64,000 nucleotides of DNA, taken from contig JAGTXK010000094.1 in assembly GCA_019096195.1 (NCBI GenBank), positions 101,004 through 165,003 of the forward strand. Direction: 5' to 3'. The translations under genes were made by a program, and so were the position numbers. This document shows positions 24,539 to 34,290 of the stretch, one piece after another; within the stretch, counting starts at the first letter, position 1; every line of letters begins with the position of its first letter. The DNA is from Boletus sp. NGJ. Lineage: Eukaryota; Basidiomycota; Agaricomycetes; Boletales; Boletaceae. The notes under the pieces are model-generated. The model was not told the DNA's origin and did not search any database. It was given only the letters and a program-made list of their open reading frames with translations.

Positions 24539-27500
24539 ATGGCTGACATTGTTTGTCCATCCTGTGGAAAAATCGTCAAAGGTCAACATGGCCTATCACT
24601 TCATACGAGACGCTGGTGCCCGAACTTGAATACTAGCCTCACCGGTTTACTCCATGAGCATCAAGAACATGTCAAAACTACTCTAGAGGAACGTCAGAGA
24701 AGACTCCAGCTTGAAAAAGAGCAGTTGGAAGAGAGAGAACAGAGAGAAAGGGAACGACAAGAGTTGCATGCACAGCGCCTTGTTGCATTCCAGAGCCTTG
24801 CAGTAAAATAGATTTACTACTGATTATTCTAATGATAGCTGATCTGTCATCTAGTTTGATGCTCCTGATTCCAGTGAGGATGTAGAACGACGTCCATCAG
24901 GTCTTCCCTCTCGTAATCATCGCCTTCCAAGACGCTATCGAGATGAACTCCCTGCTTTACCTGCCCTGACCACTGCTCCAGATGTACGTGGTGAGGATCA
25001 CACATGGCCAGATGAAAATACTATGGCAGATGTTGATATTGAGATGGATATTGATACGTCAAGCAACCATTCTGATGGAGATTCCAACTCTTGGTCTTTC
25101 TGCACTGAACTAGATTCAAACGGCCTGTTTCGTCAATACACTAGCGGTTTTCCATCATATGACCCAGACAATCACACGCTTCTCCATCACCTTTGCAACA
25201 ATCCCACTTTTGATAACGAACAAGACACATCTTCACACTCGAGCCGAAGTACATCTCCCATTCCACAGCATGACTATTTCTCACCCTTCCTGAATGCTAC
25301 CACATGGCGCCTCATGAATTGGTTTTACAATAGCTCAAGTCAGAAGTCACTCGAAGACCTTAATCGCCTTGTACATGAGGTGATCCTTGCCAACGACTTC
25401 AACCAGGGTGATCTTCAGGATTTTAGTGCGCGTCGTGAGACCAAACGGCTAGATGACACATCCTCTGATGCATCCTCCAAATTTTTCACCTCCGACAAAT
25501 GGCAGACAGCATCAGTCTCGATTCGGCTACCATGCGAGAAGGTGAAGCAACAAGAAGGGATGGCACCAGAGTTTGTCGTTGAGGGACTGCACTACCGCAA
25601 GATTACCGATATTGTTAGGTCCGCGTTCGAAGAATCCAGTGCAAAAACATTTCATACCGCACCATACAAGGTATTTTGGCAACCAGACAAGACCCACACA
25701 CCCGAGCGTGTCATTACTGAACTATATACTGCAAATGCAATGCTCGATGAACACAAGAAAATCAAAGACTCCCCTAGAGTACCTGGGTGTAACCTTGAGA
25801 CGGTGATTGTTGCAATAATGCTATGGTCTGACTCGACACACCTTGCGAGTTTTGGGAACGCAGCTCTTTGGCCAATATACCTTTTCATTGGAAACCAGTC
25901 AAAATATATTCGTGCAAGTCCGACATCATTTGCTGCCCATCATTTGGCTTACATACCAAAGGTACGTGTCTGCTCAGTTGCATTCCTACTAGTGAATTGA
26001 TCCTGTTCTAGCTCTCCGATGCAATTCAAGACTTCTACATGAAGACTTTTGGTACGAGCGCAACTGCAACAGTACTCACACATTGCAAACGAGAGGTTAT
26101 GCAAGCTATCTGGTCGTTTCTATTGGATTCTGACCTCCTTGGTGCATATGAGTTTGGCCTCGTCATCAAGTTTGCAGACGGGATTTTTCGTCGTGTCTTT
26201 TTGCGGGTTTTCACTTATGCAGCCGATTATCCTGAGAAGTAAGTATTCTATTCAAAGACCCGAGTTGTTCTAACTGCAGAATAGGGTTCTACTCGCTTGT
26301 ATGAAGTTCCTAGGACGTTGCCCATGCCCACGTTGTCTGATACCAAAAGAGAAGATTTTCAAACTGGGCACCAAAGTCGATCAATTGATACGGGAGAGAA
26401 TGGCACGAGTGGACAATGAAGCACGTCGACACTCCATTGAAGATGTACGCAGATTCATTTTCGAGTCAGGACGGAGCATTGGGAGTAAGGCCGTCGAAGG
26501 CATCATCGGAGCGAAGTCTCTTGTTCCAACGCGTGTATGTAGTGTGATTTAAAATCAATCTACTAATAATCCATTTTTCTAGAATGCTTTTTCAGAGAAG
26601 CTGAGCAAATTCGGATTCAACTTCTATTCTCTCTTCGTGCCAGATTTCATGCACGAATTCGAACTTGGTGTTTGGAAAGCCACAGTTACTCATCTCATTC
26701 GAATTCTGTTTGTGGTGGGTGACAATGCAATACAAGAGTTCAACGCCCGGTAAGTACTCCAAATGAGATCTTTGGATATCATAGTACTTATCTATGTATC
26801 TATGTAGCTTCCGACAAGTTCCGACATATGGACGAGACACGATACGCAAGTTTAGTACAAATGTGTCCGACCTGTCAAAGCTAGCAGCACGGGATTTTGA
26901 AGATATACTCCAGGTATGACTTCCTCTGGATAATCCAATACATATACTAAGGACATGTGTTAGTGTGCAATCCCAGTCCTCGACGGGCTTCTCCCTGAGC
27001 CAAGCAACACTATCATCCTCAACCTCCTCTTTGAGCTTGCTACATGGCACGCATTTGGGAAACTTCGCATGCATACAGAGACCACATTATTCCACTTCGA
27101 GAATAGCACAATTCGCTTGGGACAAGACTTCCGAAAATTCTCCCAGGAATGTTGTGCCAAGTTCAAGACATATGATCTACCACGAGAGACTGCAGTACGT
27201 GCTCGACGCAAGGCTGCTCAGACTGCCCGCAAAGCAAGTTCTGCGCAGCATCGAGAAACAGCGACAGTTCCTATCAGTGATCCAGGAGAGTCACGCAAGA
27301 TTCACACTTTTAATATGTCAACGTACAAGTTACATGCGCTAGGTGATTATGTGAAGTCGATCTGGCAGTTTGGGACTACGGACAACTATTCTACTCAAGT
27401 GGTAGGTTTTTCAACCCACCTTCGTCATTTAATTGCTTCATGGTACATTATAGGGTGAGCTCGAACACCGTCGTGTCAAACGGTTCTACGCACGGACAAA

Positions 27501-28877
27501 CAAGATCGGGTATGCACGTGCAATTGCTAAACATCAAATGCGAGAACGACTACTCTACCGCTCACGAGAGGATCAACATAGGAATGATATGGAAAGTGCT
27601 ACAAATGAAGGACCTGGCCTTCCTGCCATCGAAGAAGAGTCGTTGCCCAATTGCCCGCCAGAAATACACTACCAGATCGCACAGGGAAACAGGAACTTCT
27701 GGGACATTAATGTATGGCTAGCACAGCACAAAAGCGATATGGCATTACGAGTACGTGACTACGAATTTCAAAGTACAAACAATACTAACGGAAGCGCATT
27801 ACTTTAGAACTTCCTTCCGAAGCTGAAAAATCATGTCTTAGGTCGCTTGCTAGGTACTGAGGACACTGATTTTACGCAGGTACAGCGCAATGGACTGGTA
27901 TTCGTCAAGAATCGATTGTATCCACACAAGACACTCCGCGTCAACTACACCACGTACGATCTGCGCCGTGCTCAAGATACATTAAACCCGGCCACACATG
28001 CCGACATTTTGGTCCTCTCACGCGAAGATGCCGAAAATGCCCATCCTTATTGGTATGCCCGAATTATTGGGATTTTCCACGTCGACGTCTGGTATCAAGG
28101 TGCTGAGGTTGAAGATCACACACCACGAAGACTTGACTTCCTCTGGGTTCGCTGGTTTGCATGTAACCAGAACATCAAGTCTGGGTGGGCTATGCGGCGA
28201 CTTCCTTGTGTCGGCTTCTACCCTCGAGGCGAGGAGAAAGCATTTGGATTTCTTAATCCAGATGATGTTGTTCACAGCATACACATGATTCCAGGTTTTC
28301 GATATAGTCGTACCACGGACCTGCTACCACCTTCAATTGCACGCAAGAAATCAGAAAACAATGAAGACTGGGACTGGTATTTCGTCAACATGTAAGTCAT
28401 GCTGATTTTTCACGATGACATGGATATAAAAATCATTTTCCTAGATTTGTAGATCGTGACATGTTCATGAGGTACCAAGGCGGAGGGGTCGGGCACAAGT
28501 CCATCCATCATGCAACACAATGCCTTGCTAATGACCGGAAGACACTTGACAGGCATCCATTCACACTTGAACAAAACAACCCTACAGACATAAATGATGA
28601 TGATCTAGGTATAGACGAGCTGAACAGTGACGACGAAAATGAAGTGAGTAGTGATGACGACGACGAAATGAGCAGTGACGACAACGATGAAATCGGCGAT
28701 GACACAGCCAACCAACTTGAAGCTGAGCAGTTGGTCGACGAGGAACTGGGAGATGAAATGGAAGAATACAGGTATAGCAGACTGGATCAAATAGTGGATG
28801 GTGTAGATGGCGACGAGATATCCGATGATGGAGGTCTGTCGGACAATGGGGGTGCTGAGAACGAACCGAGTTTGTAA
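24539..28877 (+). CDS. Plavaka transposase (CACTA superfamily), apparently intact
   Basis: Exon 1 (24539-24802) encodes a C2H2 finger (CPSCGKIVKGQHGLSLHTRR) followed by an E/R/Q-rich coiled coil. Exon 2 starts at 24855 in frame and runs to about 25962; further introns (for example about 25962-26010) have regular GT...AG limits. The catalytic region has the Plavaka hallmarks: WQPDKTHTPERVITELYTA, MLWSDSTHLASFGNAALWP followed by IYLFIGNQSKYIR, CPCPRCLIPKEKI, and FVPDFMHEFELGVWKA. The C-terminus is strongly acidic (Asp/Glu repeats, stop at 28877). Total is roughly 1,200 residues, the usual size. Such proteins cut and paste their own element by a DDE/D RNase-H-fold mechanism. In contrast to the neighbouring retroelements I found no premature stops, so this may be a young copy. 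Confidence 0.8.
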
Positions 28878-29234
28878 CATTTTGTTACTAAGTATTCAAG
28901 TTTGTATCTCATTCGCGAGATCGGTGATAAGTGCTGGCGAGCATTAGAAGGAATGGCCTGATTCTTGCTAGCACTGGGGAGAATTGACTAGATCTCGCGA
29001 CACTTATGTTAAAAATTTGCCGAGTTTCAATGGGTCTGACTAGCTATGGCCAGCACTGGAGAGAATGACATGATTTTTCCTAGCACTGGGAAGGATTGAA
29101 TAGATCTTGCGACACCTTGTGAACATCGCATCAGAATCTCACTCTGTCTCAATAGGCGTGGCAAGCTCTGGTGAGGAACTCCGGACTATTCCAACTGTCG
29201 TGAGTCACCGCTAGAATTTGCACTGTTTGCTGAT

Positions 29235-29412
29235 GTAGTAGTCATAGTAGTTTCATAGATAACTCATAGTGTTCATAGTGTTCATAGTGTCATAGTATTG
29301 AAAGTGTATTCAGAGTATCCATAGTATATTCATAGTGTTCATAGTATCATAGTATCATAGTACCATAGCATTTCATAGCATTCATAGTACATTCATAGTA
29401 GTCATAGTCACT
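29235..29412. repeat. CATAGT-type imperfect tandem repeat
   Basis: CATAGT occurs many times with irregular spacers (TCATAGTGTTCATAGTGTTC and similar). The inverted form ACTATG is clustered at about 30015-30108 and 30625-30745. Coding frames here are meaningless. Confidence 0.75.
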
Positions 29413-29416
29413 TAAG

Positions 29417-29450
29417 CTAATCCTAATCCTAATCCTAATCCTAATCCTAA
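29417..29450. repeat. Short (TCCTAA)n hexamer array
   Basis: About five and a half consecutive copies of TCCTAA (TTAGGA on the other strand). The unit differs by one base from the common fungal telomere unit TTAGGG. A weaker inverted counterpart (GGATTAGGATTA) is at about 29930-29942. Confidence 0.85.
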
Positions 29451-29454
29451 ATCA

Positions 29455-29700
29455 AAAGTATACAAAAAGTGTAGTCAAAGGTGTAGGAAAGAGTGTAGTA
29501 CAGTGTAGCAAAAATGCACACCAAATGTAGCAAAAGTATAGCAAACAAAGTGTAGTAAAAAAAGCAAACAAAAGTGTAGCAGAGTGGAGTACAGTGTAGC
29601 AAGCAAAGTGTACCAAAAGTGTACCAAAAATGCGCACCAAAGTGTAGTAAAAGTGTAGTCACAAAGTGTACCAAAAGTGTAGACCTACACTTTGAAAAAA
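29455..29700. repeat. AT-rich array of GTGTAGCAAA-like units, first block
   Basis: AGTGTAG followed by A-rich spacers recurs about a dozen times (AAAGTGTAGTCAAAGGTGTAGGAAAGAGTGTAG and so on, in irregular 10-20 bp steps). The same unit recurs in both orientations further right. Confidence 0.7.
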
Positions 29701-30109
29701 TTATCCAAGTCCATTTTCCTACACTTAGTGTTAAAAAAGCAGACATTGTTTGCCAATGTCTGTGCCACCATTCTTATATAAACAAGCCAGACTTCAAAAA
29801 CCTTCCCACACCCTTTTGTTTCTCAATTTTATCCTTTTCTACTCATTACATGAAGTCAACACTTCACTTTGTAAATTATTAAAATTAGGATATTGAGATT
29901 GAAATTGGAATTGGGACTGGGACTGGGAGTAGGATTAGGATTAATAGAATTAATATTAAATTGAATTTGGAATTAGAATTGGCTTGAAATTGAATTAGGG
30001 TGAGGATTGCTAAGCCACTATGGAAGCACTATGTATACTATGGCATCACTCTGACCACTATGGAAGTACTATGAGAATACTATGAGACACTATGAGATAC
30101 TATGAGAAT
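29701..30109. other. AT-rich non-coding DNA left of a solo LTR
   Basis: Low-complexity sequence (runs of GGAATTGGGACTGGGAC-like units at about 29905-29945 and ACTATG repeats). No gene. It ends in AGAAT, the left target duplication of the solo LTR. Confidence 0.6.
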
Positions 30110-30620
30110 TGTTATAATATGAATATTTTCAAACATTTTCTTTATCAACCTTAGTTGACCTTTTTATCATTATATCACATGATCAGTCACATGATCATAT
30201 GTGACCATGAGAAACATTACATGACTAGAGTCTAGACTCAATCACATGACATGCCTCATGCATTTAATCTCTGTCACTTTCACACCTTATCTATTCACAC
30301 CTTCATCTCTGTTTTTTCTATCCACATAAACACTTCTTTACTTTACCTCTCTATAGTAATTCCTCACACACACAGTCTGATCTGTGCACATTCATGTAAC
30401 ATATATAAAGTAGCACTTTGATGACTGGCTTCTCCAGTCGAATCCACTTTGTCCATCTTATATCCATCATTGCCTTGGCCATTGGTCATTGTAGGTGGGA
30501 GTTGTTTATACAAGACCCACATACCCTCTTTATTGAGCCAAAGAGCCAGGACATGTGTAGTCTGCAAGTTAGCCCAAGCCTTGTGAATATTGTTTGTTGA
30601 GGACAGACAGTATCATAACA
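30110..30620 (+). mobile_element. Solo LTR, Gypsy family B (511 bp), TSD AGAAT
   Basis: Begins TGTTATAATATGAATATT and ends ATCATAACA, and is flanked by a perfect 5-bp duplication AGAAT (30105-30109 and 30621-30625). It is an inverted copy of the LTR at 42724-43230 attached to Gypsy B, so it is a solo LTR left by recombination. A TATATAAAG box at about 30407-30415 is the probable LTR promoter. Confidence 0.93.
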
Positions 30621-30625
30621 AGAAT

Positions 30626-31690
30626 ACTATGACCACTATGAAAGTACTATGAGAATACTATGGCCACACTATGAACAGACTATGAGACACTGTTATAGTA
30701 CTATTAAACCACTATCTAGTTGGATCCTCACTATGAGTACTATGTTACTGTCCAGTACTGTCCAGCACTGGACAGTTAGTCCTGTTTTTACTGATGATCA
30801 AAAAAGCACCACTTTTGCTACACTTTTGCTACACTTTTTGTTTTCCACACTTGTTACTATACTTTTATTACATTCTTGGTACATTTTCCCAACACATTTG
30901 GCATACATTGAGTTTACATTTGCTGAATACACTGCTTACTTGTAGGAAAAATATACAAAACAGTGTAGGAAAGGTACAGTAACAAGCATAGCATTTGTGG
31001 GACTTTTCATTACCAAATGTGTAGTAACAAGTGTGGAGAACAAGAGTGTAGCAAAAGTGTAGCAATTGTGGCGCTTTTTTGATTACCAAATGTATAGTAA
31101 ACAAGTGTGGCAAACAAGGTGTAGCAAAAGTGTAGTTCAATTAGCCAAAATTGTGGTCTATTAGGATTTATGATAGTGTTGCTAATTTTTTGTTACACTG
31201 CCACTCCCAGAAATTATAACAAAGTCCAAAAATGCCAAAAATACAATTTAGTGGACACATAAACTCATGCATCTTGTGCACCATGGCAAACTTGACCAAA
31301 CAAATGGCCAGGCCATATAAAGGGAGAGGGAGTATTATATTTTGTACACTACACTGTGTTTGCTATACTTTGCTATACTTTTGTGTGCATTGTGGCTACA
31401 CTTTGTTTACTATACTTTGCTACATTTTTGTTCACTTTTTACTACATTTTGTTTACTATACTTTACTATATTTTTGTGGCTACACTTCATTTGCTACACT
31501 CTGCTCCACTTTTGTTTGCTTTCTTACTATACTTTGTCCATTACATTTTGCTACACTTTTGTTTGCTTTTTTACTACACTTTTTTACTACAGTCTGCTAC
31601 ACTTTTAGTGTACACTTACTGTGAATACAGCCAAGTTGAAAACAAGTCAAATAAGTGTGAAATAAATGTGAATAAGTGTGCCTAATGCTA
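30626..31690. repeat. ACTATG repeats and inverted GTGTAG/CTACAC arrays
   Basis: ACTATG repeats (to about 30745) are followed by TTTTGCTACAC units (about 30800-30900), then the opposite orientation AAAAGTGTAGCAA (about 30960-31140), then CTACACTTTTG units again (about 31340-31620). Adjacent opposite-orientation blocks could fold into long hairpins. Apparent reading frames here (Leu/Phe/His/Tyr-rich) are artefacts. Confidence 0.7.
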
Positions 31691-32330
31691 GAAAAGTATG
31701 AGAAACTGCAGTTAACTGCAGTGTCAAATTCCTGATGTGATTCACAAATGGACTAGATGTGTCAGGGACTTCAATATGAGATAATTGCTCAGGCTGGTTA
31801 AGGATAAACAGTTTATGATTGGGCTGAACTACTTCATTGGGATCATTGATATCATGGTGTGCCCAAATGCATTGGTTGTTGAAATTGTGCCAATCAACCC
31901 CATACCTCCAATGTCTTCCTCAACCAGAAATACAGTAGACTCTGTTGCCCTCACTTGATGATACCTTGAGGGAATAATGCATGAGGGAATAGTGGTGTTC
32001 ACTCATTTGACTGATTACATGTGGTTCCATGCAGCCACCCACTGCTCAGCCTCTCCATTGATCATAGGGAGAAATATCTTGTGTAGAAGCCATAAATGAG
32101 CAGAGTTATTGACATCCAGCCTGAGTTCATCTGATGCCTCAAGAGTCTAAAAAAATTCCTTCTATTTGAGTCAAGCCTGGGACTATATAAACATTTTGTC
32201 CATAATACCTGGCTGTGTGCTCACCATATTGGCCATCATGATGCATGAGTGCCATTGGTTCTGCAACATTATACAAAGCTTACTATCTTGGAATGAATAA
32301 TGACTAGGTATTCTCACTCCTGGGCAGTAG
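31691..32330 (-). pseudogene. Decayed remnant resembling fungal integrase-core-domain proteins
   Basis: Minus-strand translation with stops gives a stretch like LWLLHKIFLPMINGEAEQW followed by a WN pair, and further downstream a W-x-x-F-N-N block, an AHHD segment and SHIEVPD. I recall this order (L-H-x-x-F-L-P-x-I, W-N-N-H, W-G-H-H-D, S-H-V-E-V) from intron-rich integrase-core proteins repeated in Agaricomycete genomes. Multiple stops and frameshifts make it non-functional. Family match is from memory and moderate at best. Confidence 0.4.
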
Positions 32331-33789
32331 CAAGAGTACTGCTAGCCTGTTGCCACACTCAGACATTCCTGTTTGAGGGCACTGACTTTTATATATGTCA
32401 GATGAAAGCAATGAAAACTGCAAATAATAGGCTTTTCCAGATTTTTGCTTTGCCTCCCATGGTTAGAATACTATATAAGCTAGAGGAAATATACCTCCTA
32501 GATGAAACAGTATCTAGCTCAGGTAGATGTGAGTCAGTTGGTAAACTAAGTGCACAGGTTGTGTATGGGTTGTTCACCAATTCTCAACAAATGTTGAAGA
32601 ACTGGAATTGATTGGGTTTCAACTGTGGTCTGGTTAGTAAGATGTTAGTGGTGTAAATAAGTGTAAACAACAGTAAACATGTCTAAATATATACTAGTCA
32701 ACACTACTAGATTAGGCTTTTATTAGAAAGATTTAGAAGATCAAATGAGTCAATTGCTATAAAAGCCAATGACTTTGTGGCTGGTAATCTACAGATATGC
32801 TGGATTGTTGAGATATTGAGATGTTCCAGCTAAGGCTAAAATGGGTTCACACTTTACTTAGTTCACTCAGATAGATTATAGTAACACAATCTTATTGTTT
32901 GCTAAGGAGAATGGAAATTCAGGCTTTGTTTGGCTGTACTGTCACTTATCCCTTTAGGTGGGCAGTTAGCAGAGTAGCAGGGTTGCTTAGGTTCTAGTAG
33001 AATTAGAGTGTTGGGGATCTATTCCCTTTTGTTGCCCTATTTAGGGTTTTCTTCCAAAAGGTGTCCTATTTTACTTGTGCACTATTGCCTGTTCTACCTT
33101 AGGCCTTTCAGCTTCCTTAACAACTCATGTGCCAGCATGTTGATCCAGAAGTAGAATCTTATTTCTCCTCGCAGTGCATTCCATGAGGGCCAGGGTGTAT
33201 CTCCCTATCTTCCTACCACAACTCCATTTGCATTCTTTTGGTCTTCAATCTCTTTGTTGAAGTATTTCTCCATTGTTGTTTGGGCAAAGCCTGCTGCCTT
33301 CTTTTCAAACCTTGATAGTACTGCTATACATAGTAGCTTGTTTGATTGCCACATTTGTACCTCTACTCACAAACATAACTTAATCCACCAGAAGCAGAAC
33401 TCTGCTCTGTCACCATCTCAATTGCCAGAGTCAGCAATCTGCTTGGTGATATTAGTCTTTTCTTTGTTGATGTTTAGGTTGGTGAGGCATTTGATGAGGT
33501 TGTCCAGATCCACCAATATATTTGATTACAGGTTTTAGAAGGGAATGGGGGTGGAAGTGTGTGTGCTGAATGCCATGGGCAATGAGGGCATGGAAGGGAT
33601 ATAAAACTCTTTGCCTTTCTAATCTGGGTTCATTAACCAGAGCAGGGCATGTGAATGGTGCTATCTTGATAAATTCTTTTTTCAGATCCTTACTACACAG
33701 TATCTTCCAACTGTGCTTTGGAAATCCTACACTTGATCCTATATATCAATAAAATGTATTCTAGATGACTACAGTGGCCTGGATAAAAT
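32331..33789. other. AT-rich decayed repeat DNA, origin unclear
   Basis: No intact gene. Minus-strand fragments around 33100-33340 read with interruptions (for example NMLAHELLRKLKG and LALMECTARRNK), which may be a dead LINE or other element; I could not assign it. Confidence 0.4.
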
Positions 33790-34065
33790 CCTTTTCCTTG
33801 CTAGGTTGGAGATGTACACACAAGAAAGAATCAGAATGATCCTTGCTATCACACTGTACATGATATCACAGGTAATCATATGAACCTGGGTACACTAGTG
33901 TAGTACCAACTTATGGACTGTTATGCACTCAACAGACAATGGGGGCTAGTGCACTATACCCAGTAGCAACATTATTCTTATTTCTGATAGTGGATGACTG
34001 TATATTCAAGCATTTTGCCAAGTGCTTTACTCATTACTGTCAAGTGGTGATAACTTTAACATTCC
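33790..34065 (-). repeat. CpG-depleted relic of the Gypsy C 5' leader
   Basis: Plus-strand sequence aligns by eye with 61740-62000, the untranslated leader of Gypsy C. For example GGGGCTAGTG, then GTAGCAAC and GAGTGCTTTACTC-like words occur in the same order. Where Gypsy C has CG the relic usually has CA or TG (GCGTTTCGCCGAG versus GCATTTTGCCAAG). It is therefore a degraded fragment of the same family or a shared leader. Confidence 0.7.
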
Positions 34066-34290
34066 TTCTCTTAGCTTTGGAATCTGAGCATTGTGCATGA
34101 TAATTGGTATCCTACATAAGTGGAGGCACACAGCAGCATATAAATGAGGTCTGCATAAGAGCTAAGTGAGGTGGGGCACTTTCTTCTTCTTGCCACCTCC
34201 ACTAGCTTGAGCAGAGCCTCACTCATGTTTCCTTCTCTTTTCATCATCATCCCACTCCATTGCTAGACTGGAAATTCTCCATGTCCAAAC

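Larger units (their letters stand above)
22030..29230. mobile_element. Plavaka-type (CACTA superfamily) DNA transposon, boundaries approximate
   Basis: The unit comprises a divergent gene pair, DUF6698 (-) and Plavaka transposase (+), with subterminal sequence similarity on both sides (CTAGCACTGG and AGATCnCGnCAC-like words repeated at about 28970, 29086 and on the left at about 22180). The left side includes a CACTA word at about 22036. I could not find a perfect terminal inverted repeat or a target duplication, so the limits are estimates. Inclusion of DUF6698 in the element is inferred from orientation and spacing only. Confidence 0.5.

Noticed and set aside
29417-29450. A chromosome end
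   Set aside because: The array is too short, the unit differs from the usual telomere repeat and sequence continues for 34 kb beyond it.
30794-31685. Leu/Phe/Tyr/His-rich frames suggestive of membrane proteins
   Set aside because: Products of the CTACACTTTTG repeat in any frame; all phases give the same composition and there is no start, splice or family signal.
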